The notes under the pieces are model-generated. The model was not told the DNA's origin, ran no database searches, and saw only the letters and a list, made by a program, of their open reading frames with translations. A program made the position numbers and the translations under genes. DNA of 64,000 nucleotides, taken from the NCBI GenBank assembly GCA_036583965.1, contig JAZBQD010000017.1, forward strand, positions 25,020,385 to 25,084,384. Reading direction: 5' to 3'. Shown in pieces: positions 1 through 11,860 of the stretch; position 1 is the first letter of the stretch, and each line of letters starts with the position of its first letter. This stretch comes from Prunella strophiata (lineage: Eukaryota > Chordata > Aves > Passeriformes > Prunellidae).

Positions 1-1689
1 TAAACCATTTCTTCCAGAGAAAACCAGGTATGGCTTTTCCTTTCCCCACATTAAGCAATCTTTTCTGCACTTCAGCAGCATAGTTGCTCTAGGGGGATTT
101 GCCCTGAAATCTTATATTGGCTGATGTCATGCCCTGTGACCGATTGAGTTTTCTGCTTTCCCTTGTTGATGCCTAAATAGATTATGAAAGCAGAGCTCAC
201 TTGGAAAGTGATGGTTTTTTAGTCAAACTTAAAAAGTAATGATGAACTATAGAAGATGAAACTATAGAAAGCAAGATGAACTATAGAAAGCAAAAGCCTG
301 GGATTCAGGACCCTCACTTGATGGACTCCCATTTATATACCTCATGGTTGTGTTATGTGATAGAGAACACAATATGTATCATTGAAAATATGGTGTGTTG
401 GCCCCAGATGAAACTGTGGAAAACTTCAAGCAGGACTTAGTGTCAGGATGTTTTTAGACAATTTTTAGGAAAACATTTGGTGAACAACACTGCCTTTGTC
501 TTCCTTTCTGGCTCTTGGAACATTTTAATTCCTTCGTTCTGAATCTTGTGTTTAGTCAGTTAGTTGGTTTTGTAGTTTTTGGTTCAGGCTATTTATGAGC
601 AACCGTGTTTGCTTCTTCTTTAGACTCAGACTTAGACTTCTTTAGACTTTAGACCAGATGATTTAATTTTGAGCAAGAGGAAAGCTCAGCTTGGATCCCT
701 AGGGATCCAAGGGAGGGTGTCAGTACTTATACTAGAGCCTTAGGAAAGAACTGGTCGTAGAAGGAGCCATTGAATTATAGAGACATAGGAAAGGTTTTTC
801 CCAATGTAATTCCCCACCCCCTTGTATCCTGACAATCATGGGACAAACTTGTGGCAAACTGTTCTGCCCTGAGCACTGGTCTAAGACAGAGATGTCTCTG
901 TTGTAGCCAGTTTATTTGTTACATGCCTGTGTTATGAAGGGCAATGGAGTTACTGAAGAAAGCTTTTATGGGGCAGTATCCATATAGCAACTCACTGACA
1001 GCAAAAACAGGAGTGTAAATGATACCCTCACTGCCAGTGACACTTGGTGTTCAGGTTGTCTGGAAGCAACAGTCAACCATGCAAATACTTTTTGAAGGTA
1101 GCTGGGAGTCTTATCATCCCTTGGCTGCACTGATTGTAATGTGATTTGAGAGAATTGTACCTTACATGGAAGATGGGCAGCGTTCTGCCCATACTGCCAA
1201 TATTTGTGGTCACGAGGCAAGGTGTCAACACATACTTACTTTAAGAGCCAATATTCAAGGTGGGGTCTTAAGAATTAAGGTTTTTGCTTTATTTTTTTTT
1301 TCTCTAGATTATTGCAAAACTACAGATTTCAACATTTAAAGGAGGTAAAATCTGAATTTTTACTCTTTCATGATGGAGTGGGACAGAAACATATTTTACA
1401 CAGAAATACACAAAGCTGGACTATTTGTTAAGTAAATAGAAAGTTTTCCTATCACCTACTGGGAAATGAATATGAACTACTTAAATAAGTAATGCCTTCT
1501 TCTTTTCTTGTTTATATTACTGAAAAATACAATAAAAGAGAGACAAGGTATTATCAGGTTGCAGGAGAGGAGCAAGTGCTACCCACTATTCAAACCCAGG
1601 AAAATATCTTGGTAATATTCAAATTATTTCATGCAGATAAATACTGACTGTATCTATGCCTATATGTTTAGAAGACTGAGCTTGCAGAT
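1..1689. other. Intergenic sequence, no gene recognised
   Basis: AT-rich sequence with frequent stops in all frames. The 84-codon minus-strand frame at 966-1220 matches nothing I know. Local structure is a short imperfect duplication around 245-290 (an 'actatagaaagcaa' motif repeated) and the palindrome listed separately. It lies downstream of the 3' end of LINGO2. Confidence 0.7.
690..711. repeat. Perfect 22-bp palindrome
   Basis: The half-site CTTGGATCCCT (690-700) is followed directly by its exact reverse complement AGGGATCCAAG (701-711), with no spacer. It contains two GGATCC sites around a central CCTAGG. No function is assigned; it lies in single-copy-looking AT-rich sequence. Confidence 0.9.
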
Positions 1690-2592
1690 CACAGCATCAT
1701 AGAACTACAGAATATCCTGTGTTGGAAGGAACCCAGTTGAGTCCAACTCCTGGCCCTGCACTGCACAGTCCCTAAAATGACACCTTGGGACCATTATCCA
1801 AACACTTCTTGATCTCTGTCAGGCTTGGTGCTGTGACCACTTCCTTGGGGAGCCTATTCCAGTGCCCAACCACCCTCTGGGTGAAGACCACGCTCCTGAT
1901 ATCAATCTAAAGCTGCCCTGACAAAACTCCATGCCATTGTGTCAAGTCCTTGGCTGACTCTCTAGACCCTTCTCCAGTTTTGTGGCCTTCCTGTGGTGGA
2001 GCTTTCTATCTTTCTTATTTTGTAGCACCCAGAACTGCCCCCAGCACTCGAGGTGAGGCCACCCCAGAGCAGAGCAGAGCAGGACAATCCCCTCCCTTGC
2101 CTGGCTGTGATGCTGTGCCTGATGCACCCCAGGACTTGGGTGGCCCTCCTGGCTGCCAGGGCACTGCAAACTCGTGTTCAGCTTGGATCCCCAGGTCATT
2201 TTCCATGACATTGCTTTCCAATGTCTCATTCCCCAGTCTGTGTGTACAACCAGGATTGCCCCACCCAGGCACTTGCCCTCATTAAACTTCATATGATTGG
2301 TGATTTCTCATCCCTCTAATTTGTCCACATGCCTCTTCAGGGCTGCTCTGCCTTTGAGACAGTCAACAGCTCCACCAAATTTATTATTATCTTCAAAGTT
2401 TCTTAATTTCCCTTCCAGGTCACTGTCCAAGCCATTTATGAAGCTGTGGAAGAGCACAGGGCTGAGCATGGAGCCCTGTGGAGCCCCACCAGTGACAGGT
2501 CACCAATCTGTCACCCCATTCACTGTAACCCTTTGTGCCTGATCCTGAGGCTGTTGCTTATCCATCACATGAAGTGTTTATCCAGCTGTATG
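1690..2592 (-). mobile_element. CR1 LINE, 5'-truncated copy
   Basis: The plus strand shows the reverse complement of a CR1 3' end. It starts with a 'catcatagaactacagaat' type terminus, then 'ttggaaggaacccagttgagtccaac', 'agcctattccagtgcccaaccaccctctgggtgaag' like sequence, and further in 'cagcactcgaggtgaggcc', all typical of avian CR1 read backwards. The copy runs from the 3'UTR into the end of the reverse-transcriptase ORF and is broken by stops. The open frames at 1942-2542 are remnants of it, not host genes. The inner boundary near 2592 is approximate. Confidence 0.9.
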
Positions 2593-5454
2593 AAGATGCT
2601 GAAATAGAGCTAAAATTTCAGTTATAAGTACAACCATCTTTTGGCATTTCTAATTATGATCTCAGATATAAAAACTTTTGGCCTCATAATTCACCATAGC
2701 CATAAGTGATTTCAGGGAATTATTCTATTTTTGGGGTTTCTTTTTGAGGATTTAGGAAAAAGTGGTTTGGCCATTTTTGAGGTTTTTTTAAGTTAAAAAA
2801 AAAATATATATATATATATATACTTTATACCAAGATATTTAAAAATGGTAATCCTGTATAATTGAAAAATGAGAGGCAATAGAAACTTGGCTTGTAAGAA
2901 GGTAAGTCAGGGTTTAAACTTAAGAAGACTGATGCAATTTTCCAGCTGGGTTATCCAGAATGCAAGTAATCATTCATGCATTCCAGGATGTGTTTTATTT
3001 TAGTGGAATAGTTGTTCAGCATACTGGAAAACATATTTCTGTCTGTTCTACAGTGGTTTTGGACCATGAAATAACTGTTGTGCTTTCAAAGAGCTTTTAT
3101 TTTCAGAAAAATATTTGTCTTATTCTTCATTGAACAAATTAGATAAATTCTAAGGGTTATATGTAATATTAAGATTTCTCCTTTCATAGTCACTAAATTT
3201 AGGAATGATTGGGAAAAATCCCAATAATTTTACTTGATATTAGAAAGCTCTTTTAAAGATTTTTTTCTCCATTTTTAGGTGTAGTCTTCAGTACATTCTT
3301 ATGATGCTATTTTTAGTGATTGCATAAAAAAAAATCTCTGTATAATTTTCTGTCTTCACTGGAGATGATGAAAATATTGAATGTAGGGTGACAAGGGAAA
3401 ATCAGTGGCTCAGCCAGTGAATTTTTCACCCAGAAAACTTCCACAGCAGACTGGGAAAATAAAATATTTTTCTTCGGAAGGTACATCAGATTAATCACAG
3501 TGGCAAATGTATTGATGTGATTATGCATTAGGAAATGCTATTATATTAGACCATATTTAGACAAATAAATAATATGGAACTAATATTAATTGCTGAATAA
3601 ATATGAAGTGAATTCCTTGGCTGAGAGAACAGTAGAAAATGGAACTCAGAACCCAACAATACTCAGTTCTAGTTTATGTCACTATAACTTTATAAATGAG
3701 TACACAAAAGGGGAAAATCTCTGGATTACCTCACTTCTACAGTTGTACAGTCCTCTCTAAACTGTTGTGCAATACATAGGCTATGTGTAAATGTAAAGTC
3801 AAATGGGGAAAAACAGCCTGCACGCATGAATTAAACACTGTACTTATTAATGTGAGAGTACAAGAGTGAGCACTCACAAGCACTCACAAGGGTGAGCAGC
3901 AAAATATTTCTTGACAGAAGTTATACTCTTTTTCAGCCCAATCAGTCAGACAGGACTTGCATTTCCTACTGATGCTCTTTCAAGGTGAAAATAGCCATCA
4001 GCCAAAGAAACAAGAATAAGTGGAAAGTGCTCTGTGTGGTTTATGCTCTGTAAAATTTGTTTCAACCATCTGAATCCCATCCTACAGCTTGATCTTACAA
4101 AAATCAAACTGGGTATCAGAGAGACTGTAAATAGAGGGTAGTATGTCACAACATGCTGAAAGAGAACTCTATTGGCAGAGGCATCCTACCACTCTTCACT
4201 TCTATCAATGCCTTGCATTCCAATAGTACCAAACATGTTCTGATGGTCTGTGGTAGTAATGCCTTCCTTCAGTGAAGTTCCTACAGCAATTCCCTGCTTT
4301 TCTCATCTCTTTGGGCCTACAGAGCTACACTAAGGTAAATGAGTAGCTATAACCATATATCAAGGAGAGAATTTTGATAATCTTGCAGTAATTCTCTAGC
4401 ATCAGCCCAGCAGCCTGGTACCTTTCTGCATGGCAGTGGGCCTTCAGCATCACCAGTAGTCACGGCAGCCATCACTACTGCTCATGGGTGCAGGCATTAT
4501 CTGCCATGCAAGCTCGTCTTTCCTGTCCTCTGGTGAGTGCTGTGCTGGGAAACCCAGATGGCAGGTTCACAGTATTGTGTGCCAAATAGATGGGCTGCTA
4601 ACCAGAAACCTTAAATCACATCCAGCACAAAATGGATTAAGGTAAAAATAAAAGTGCAAGCATTGATTCATGACATCCAAAAGGAAACAGCAGTTACAAA
4701 AGACACTTCATCTATAAAATTCCCAAGCTGAGAAACAAAAGGGAGAGATTCAATCTATTTATAGTAAAGTTACATCACAGTACAATTTCTTTGGAAAAAT
4801 CGTCTTCTTACTTGGGAAAGGACACATGCAACCATGCCAGATAATCATAATAATGTAGCTATTATGAAAATTAAGCCATTAGTAAAAGACATTTCTTGGA
4901 TACATGTTTAGGGTTTTGGAACTCTTTTTCATGGATATTGCAATTAAATCTGTCCAAGCAGTTGAATGCTTTTTAGATATTAAACAGCTAAAAAGAGATA
5001 GATGATTAGATGTAAGCCTCTGAGATAAACGTGTAATTCTTCTTAAGTAATTTTTGCTCTCTTGTAGCTAACCCACTTGCTCTGCCAATCTAGGTACTGA
5101 AATAAACAGATAGCACACTGTCCTATAGTGTAATTGGCTCAGGGTATAGAGTATGGGAGAGGGTTTTGTTGCTCTTGGTTTATTTTTCTTATGGATTAAA
5201 TTTTAATTTTTAGGCTGATCTGGAAAAATCTGATTATATATTCAATAAATTACCATGCTTATACAGGACATATGTCTACTATTTTTCTGCCTCTCTATCT
5301 ACTGTTTGCTTGTTTACAGGAAAATAAGGATCTCAAAAGAAAGAAAAGCAGCAAAAGTTCTCTAAGCCCTTGCAGAGAGAAGATTAAAACAACAGCTCAA
5401 TTAGTTACTTCCATGCTTTGTGCAAAGACCACAACCCACACTTACTACATGTGA
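2593..5454. other. Intergenic sequence, no gene recognised
   Basis: AT-rich sequence with only short ORFs of about 60 to 71 codons and no recognisable domains. It contains an AT dinucleotide run at 2804-2821 and a small tandem duplication 'gcactcacaa' near 3870-3895. I see nothing else supportable. Confidence 0.7.
2804..2821. repeat. (AT)n microsatellite
   Basis: About nine uninterrupted AT units directly follow an A-run, forming a short simple repeat. Confidence 0.9.
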
Positions 5455-6108
5455 CAGGGGAAGAAAGATGGGATGGCAGGCAAGCCAGGAGAGTGCCCAG
5501 GTGGCTGAGTTCAGTGGCACCCTCGCCTCTATCGAGGCCAACAGACTGCGGCCAGCTGGGCCAGGGAAGTGGTTGTCTTGTGTTGGCACTGGTAAAGCAA
5601 CACCTCGAGTCCTGTGTCCAGTTCCCAGTCCCTCAATTCAGCAAGGACATAGAGGGGCTGGAGCATTTCCAGAGAAAGGCAAAAAAGCTGTTGAAGAGTT
5701 TGAAGCACAAGTATTATGAGAAGCATTTAAGAAAACAACATTTGTTTAGCTCGGAGAAAAGGAGAGTCATGGAAGGAACCTCATTGCCCCCACACCTACC
5801 TGAAAGGAGGTTGTAGTGAGGTGGAAGCTGGGATCTTCTGCCACTTCTCAAGTGGAAGGATGCAAGAAAGTGGCAGAAAATTGCACCAGGGAAAGTTAAA
5901 ATTGGTTATTTGAAATGAATTATTTTTCACTAAAAGAGTAGTTAGATATTGGAATCAGTTGCCCTGAGAGGAGGTGGAGTCACCATCTCTGGAGGTGTCT
6001 GAATGTGGCACATGGTTTAGGTGATATTTTGGTGGTGCTAGGTTGATGGCTGACTAGATAATCTTGAAGGTTTCTTCTAACCTTGATGATTCTGTGACTC
6101 TGTGATTT
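5455..6108 (+). mobile_element. CR1 LINE, 5'-truncated copy
   Basis: This is a plus-strand CR1 3' end. It contains degenerate forms of the CR1 ORF2 tail ('gccagctgggccaggg', 'cacctcgagtcctgtgtccagtt', 'gacatagaggggctggag'), then the 3'UTR ('ggaggtggagtcaccatctctggaggtgt', 'cttctaaccttgatgattctgtgactctgtga'). The octamer-like tail at 6086-6108 marks the 3' end. Overlapping open frames at 5418-5816 are leftovers of the LINE ORF. Stops and indels show that it is inactive. Confidence 0.9.
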
Positions 6109-7017
6109 ATTCTTCCCTAGTGTGTGCTACAAATTTATTCTGAAGGAGAGGCTGTTAAAAGCAGAATGTTCTTAAATCCTTCTGACATTAAAACAACCTC
6201 CAGAAATCAAACTGACCAAAAAACCAAAACAAAACAAAATCCCCAAACTGCCATGAATAGTTTAAAATATCAGGGGCATGATCCATTTGAAATTTACATA
6301 CATGATGATCTGAGTGTTCATAAGCCCATGACAGACTTCTGTCAAAATCAGTGATGCTGGGAAGTGTTTGGAAGGATGCTGTGCATTACAGACTCACAAG
6401 AGCAGAGCATGGGGGGCTGGTGAATGGTGCAGATGTGCAGACTGATGAAGACCTACTGTCGTTGTGGCCTGTGGCCTTGCTTCATAGTCCAGGGAATCTA
6501 AAAGTCCCATGCAACTTCTTAAAAGCTAGACTTATTGGACAACCGAACAGACATATCAACCTGCCTGCAGCATTGTTTTTAGGGGAAATGATCAAACAGC
6601 AGTAGATATTTCAGTAGCTGAAGCCATGAAAATACTGTTTGTTTAAAATGATCCAAATTTAAAAACATGTTTAATGGTACATATACAATCGGGCAGCACT
6701 GTTTTTATGCGTGAAATACAGGTAACTGCCTGGTGGGGAAAACTGAGAAAGTGGTGTGCTTTCAGCCAGAAAAACATGACTACTGAACCTTAAGGTATGT
6801 GTATTCACAACATTAAAACCAAGGAATTATTCTAAATTGATGGAGAAGTAAAATGCCACTTGTGGCTATAGTTCTATGTAATGAAATAGGGGAGCGCTGA
6901 GCAATGAGAAGAGAAGCCAGGAATAAGTGAATCTCCTAGGGGTTGTTCAAGTAAATAAAAGTGATCCTCTACTGTTTCAATCATAATACATAACAAGATA
7001 ATTTGATGGATTCTCTC
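6109..7017. other. Intergenic sequence, no gene recognised
   Basis: Two adjoining plus-strand frames (6124-6354 and 6351-6605) have no recognisable motif and look like chance ORFs. The last bases, ctctc at 7013-7017, are the likely left target duplication of the LTR that follows. Confidence 0.6.
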
Positions 7018-8102
7018 TGTGGTGCTTTGAACTTGGCTGGATGCCAAGTGCCCACTAAAGGTGTTCTTATCACTCACCTCCTTTTCTGGACAGGGAAATA
7101 AAATATAATGAAAGGCTTGTGTGTTGAGATATGAACAGAGAGAGATCACTCACCAATTACCATCATTGACAAAACAGACTCAGCTTGGGGAAATTAATCG
7201 AATTTACTAGCAATCAAACCAGAGTGGGATAATGAGAAGTAAACCTAGTAAAAACATCATGCCCCCCCATCCCTCCCTTCTTTCCAGGCTTAATTTTACT
7301 CCTGATTTTCTCTATCTGCTCCCTCCCAGCAGTGAAGTAGGCAATGGGGACTGTGGTCAGTTCACCTCACACCTCTGATGGTCCTTCCTCCTCACTGAGA
7401 GGAATCCTCACACCCATTCCCTCTGCCAACATGGGGTCCCTCTCACAGGAAACAGTCCTAATAGAAGTTTTTCTCTGTGAGTCATTTCCACAGTCCTCCA
7501 TGAACTGCTGTAGCAGTCCTTTGTGGGGTCCTTTGTGAAATCAAAAATCCTGCCTGCAAACCTGCTTCAGTGTGGGGTCACCTCTCCACAAGGCCAGAGA
7601 TCCTGACAGGAGTCTGTGCCAATGAGGGTTTTTCACAGGGTCACAGCTTCTTCCTTCAGGCATCCACCTGCTCCACTGTGGGGTCCTCTATTGGCTGCAG
7701 ATGGATCTCTGCATCCCTGTGGATCTCCATGGGTTGCAGAGGCACAGCTGTCTCAATGTGGCATTCACCATGGGCTGCAGGGAAATCTCAACACTGGCAC
7801 CTGGAGACTTCCTCTCCCTCCTCTGCAGTGACCTTAGTGTCTGAAGGGGTGTTCCTGTCAGATATTCTCTGTCCATTTCTGGATGAAGCTGATGGGGTTT
7901 TTTTATCCTTCTATTCTGTATTACCTCAGAGCTGGTACCACTGTCACTGATGGGCTCAAGCTTGGCCAGTGGCAAGTCTGTCTTGGAGCAGGCTGATGTT
8001 GTCTCCACTGGATACAGGGGAAGTTTCTAACAGCTTCTCAAAGAAATCAACATCCCTGCAGTCCACAGTGCTATCAAAATCATGCCATGTAAATCCAATG
8101 CG
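7018..8102. mobile_element. Solo LTR, old passerine ERV family (LTR family A)
   Basis: The element starts TGTGGTGCTTTGAACTTGGC and runs through a characteristic series of 'ggggtccctc...cacagtcctcc...gctgctccagtgtgggg' like modules, ending near 'aaatccaatgcg' at 8102. The same module order occurs at 31257, 62300 and 63902, so it is a repeat family. By memory it resembles an abundant songbird LTR beginning TGTTGTGGGTTGACC. The flanks ctctc (7013-7017) and ctatc (8103-8107) match at 4 of 5 bases, as expected for an old 5-bp target duplication of the ERVL class. Transcriptional orientation could not be fixed. ORFs at 7344-8202 are shadows of the LTR. Confidence 0.75.
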
Positions 8103-10499
8103 CTATCCATATCCAATCCTTTCTAAAATCTACCTGGAATTTATTGCAAATGACTGGAACCTAATAATTCTTCTGCTAAGAGAAAGAGATCAACAATTCT
8201 AGACGTTGTGTTATACACAGTCAAAACTTTAGCAAGGCATTGAGGTGAAAATTGTGTCTATCCCTTTTTATAAGTGGGACCCATACATGCAAATGTCATT
8301 CCCAGACTCAGTTTATAGCAGACACAGTTTTCATAAACCGTTGAATTAAATGACAAAATTTGGTGTTGTCTGCTACAATTTAAACTGATATATACAAACA
8401 TTTGTTATAGGCAACAACTAAATATCACAGTTACAATTATACTCAAGCCTTGTATCCTGTAAGTGCTTACATTTGACATTCATTCAATTTAATTTCTTGC
8501 TGACTGGAGATAAGTGAGTTTTTTCTTATAGTCAAAGGTGTCATAAAGTCCCAAAGACAGGCTTGTGGAATTCTGGTTTGTGTTCCCTATGGTAGTTATG
8601 CATTCATGGCACAAGATGTACAGGCTTCAAAGGCATAAGTGGTGAATATGTAATAAAAATTTTATTTAATTTACTAATGTTTGCCACAACCACCTCTAAC
8701 TAATGCAATAGAGAAAGTGGGAGTTCTGCATGTTATGTGCTCATTATTTAATAAGCACATTGTACAGTGCACAAACTCTGAATATTAATGAATTTCTAAA
8801 CATAAGAATCACATTCTTTTGGAACACAACATACAGACACCATAATGACAAGGATAAAAATGCAAAAAAAATTTCAGAAAGGGATCAGCATGATTGGAAA
8901 TGAGGCTGCTATCAGCAAAGATAATTTGCACTGAGTGATGGGAATGTATCAAAGTACCAGCAGGCAACAAAAAGCTATTGGCTTGGGCAAATGAGTATTA
9001 TAGAAATGAGTATTTGGGATTGAGGAAGGTTAGTGGTAGGAGACTTGGCTGTGGAACAAGTGAGCAAGTGATGCATACTGCTTCTCTCAGAAATTATATT
9101 GAGAAGTTGACTGGGGTACAGGCATGGTTAATTGCCTTGCTAGGTGTTAGAGCATTCTGAGAAGGGCTAAAGTTTCTTCTCTATATGTGTCAGCTAAGAG
9201 GGTACATTCAGAGTGCAATGTGATGGTCTTCTCATAAAAACTGAGTACTTGTTAAAAAAAAAAAAAAGAACTCAAACCAAAAAACACCTAGTGATCTTTC
9301 AAAAGGGAGTCTGATTTCCTGATTATGGCTGCTGAAAGCCAAAGAAGGGTAAAAATTAAATTAAGACATTATTCCTGCGTAAAAGCAAGGGCTACCTTGA
9401 GCGGTATTCTTAGGCCCTTTCTAGAAGAACTTTCCTGTTGACCTGTCATGAGGAAAGCCAGCCATACATCTACAGAATGCAAATCTGTAAAGAGCTCAAG
9501 GGGACTATACTGATAAAGACTGTGACCGCCTGTATTTGATCTACAGTATGCTTTTATCTAAAAATGTACAAACAAAATGAATATTTCCTCATAACTTTCC
9601 TGTAAAGTTCATTCAAAGGGAGGACACAGCAACAATGAAACCTATCAAACACAGGAAGATACATGAATTACAAGACAGAACATTAGCAAAAAAGAACCTC
9701 TTCCACCATTGTGTTTCAGTCCTGGATAAGAAAGATCTGGCTGATTTTGGAGACATCCCCACAAGAATGCAAGCTGTCACTAAAAAGATAATTAAGAAAT
9801 CCAATATAGTGCCTTCTTAGCCTGGATTTAAGCTGTAACAGAAAACTGTTGTAGTATTGCAACAGCACTCAGTATCATTCCTGATATTAAAAATGTATCC
9901 ATAAGGTCTTGATCTTCTAAAGAACAATTTTTCTGGAAGAAAATTGTGCATAACCTCAAGCAGAGGTGCAGTGTGAATATTTGCGGGTGATAAGGGCTTT
10001 AACTATATTCGTTGTGTGCTGGATGCAAAGGCTGTTTTGTCTCTTGTTTTTGTGAAATCAAGTAATTCTGTTTATCTAACTGGTATAAAACCCCACCAGC
10101 TTTAAAAGTATTGTGATACACATAGACCAAAGAAATATGCAGTTACTTGACAACCTCCAGCACTCTCATAACAGCAACGGGATATATCTTTTACAATCTC
10201 TTGTTCTGGGGCACAGAACACTTGGCTTTGATTATTCTCATTCCAGTTGACCTTTGTGTTCCAACTTGCTCTGGGCCTCTGTGCTGTAAAACTATTTCTT
10301 TCACAGGCCTGTTTGAATACATCTTTGTCCTTTACCTTTATGGTGCTCCAAAGCCACAATTTCTTTTCTTGGTGACAAGGTATCACTTCTTAGCAGTGAA
10401 TATCTACAGGGATTATTGAGATAGTATTTATCTCTTCAATGGAGGCAGAAATTTTACAAGAGGTTTTGAAAGAGCACCAGCCTTAACTGTTTGGAAGAT
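8103..10499. other. Intergenic sequence, no gene recognised
   Basis: AT-rich sequence with only chance-length ORFs, including the 94- and 90-codon frames overlapping on opposite strands at 10102-10419. An imperfect palindrome lies at 8735-8760 (ATGTGCT and AGCACAT outer arms with ATTA/TAAT inside) and an A-run near 9255. I see no exon-like signal. Confidence 0.65.
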
Positions 10500-11860
10500 C
10501 TGAGATACAAAGGGTGAATTGTTATTTGGCTTCACAGACCTCTTCAAGCTCCAGCTGAATCATCAGGCTGAGAATATCAGGATGGCTGTGGAAAAGGACT
10601 GCCCAGCTGTTATGTTGGAGGTCACCCACTGCAGCTCTGGGTCAGGTCCCTGCAGTCCCCTGCTCACTGGGAATGGTATATGCTGTGGAGAGGATGTCAG
10701 GAAGGCCATGGGGTGATGATAGCTGTAGGCTTTTGGGTGCCTGGGAGCTCCTGCTTACTGGCTGTGTGGCAGGCATTGTGTTGTGCTCTGAAGTCAGCTT
10801 TGGTTTGCACTGGGAACCTCATGGGTCAGGCAGGTTCTCACAGAGAGCAGTCTGACTTCCTACCAGCCACCACATCACCCTGCAATGCCTGCTGCCCAAT
10901 GCCTGCTGCCTGCACCAGGTAGGGCCAGGCAAACTCAGGGAACAACTCTGGGGGTGGGCACAAAGAGCTGCCACCAGCAGCCCCTGAAGCAGGAATCAGC
11001 ACCAACCAAAGGCACACTTGACTGTCCAGGTGTTATACACACAATTAGCAGATTTCAGGCTGAACCAGGATGGACACACTCTGCCAGTGCCTGAGGATGA
11101 GTGCTGAGTGTGGCTCAGTTCATCGTTTTGGTCTCTTTCATGTGGGCCAGGGCAGCAGTGCTCACTCTGCTGGGGCATCCTGAAAGGCACTTCTCCCTTA
11201 ATTTTTTAGTCTTCTCAGAATTAGTGTTTTGTATTTGTCACCAAGGACTTGGCTGTGTTGTCCCAGAGCCCTGTTAGGTGCCTCTGGCATTTACTTTGTC
11301 TTGGTAAGGGATTTTCATGTTAGAAACCACTTGGTACCTCACAAATACATGTCCCAAGGCTTGTCTATGCCTCAGGTGATCCTGTCTGCTACTCATGCCA
11401 CTCTACAGCCCTCCCCGTGCCATTGAAACTGTTCCAGCTGTTTGGAAGCCAAACATCAGCACTAAACCAGAGCCCGGAGGTGTAAGCACCTTAACAGAAC
11501 ACAGGACTGGCAGACGGCCGAGGGCACATCCATCTCCACAGCAAAGAAAAGTTGTTTCCACCTGTGGAGGCAGATGTGTCTCTTCTTTGGCAATGATGAG
11601 CACAAAAGTAGAGGTGGACAGCAGAAAAAGGGCTTGAAGTGTGGAAGGACCATTTAAAAGATTCTGGATCAGCAGGTCCTCAGCACCCAGGCCCATCTGC
11701 CCACACTTGCCTGGAAAGAAGGTACTGGGACAAATTCATATATTTAATGGTCCTGGGACTCAATGGGGACATCACATGTGGAACTTACCAATCACACCCT
11801 CCTTGGAAAGTGTGTGGAAAGGACAGTCTGAGAGATGATACTTCATGGCACATACTATCC
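10500..11860. other. GC-richer unassigned block with clustered plus-strand ORFs
   Basis: Base composition here is visibly more GC-rich than the flanks, and plus-strand ORFs overlap or abut in several frames (10519-10716, 10680-10922, 10885-11094, 11229-11426, 11395-11637, 11639-11863). None has a recognised domain. I do not see CR1 or LTR hallmarks. It could be a decayed repeat, an old ERV interior or a noncoding transcript; the sequence does not let me choose. Confidence 0.35.

Noticed and set aside
8735..8760. Imperfect 26-bp palindrome
   Set aside because: It has a central mismatch and one arm mismatch, and its AT-rich composition makes it plausible by chance.
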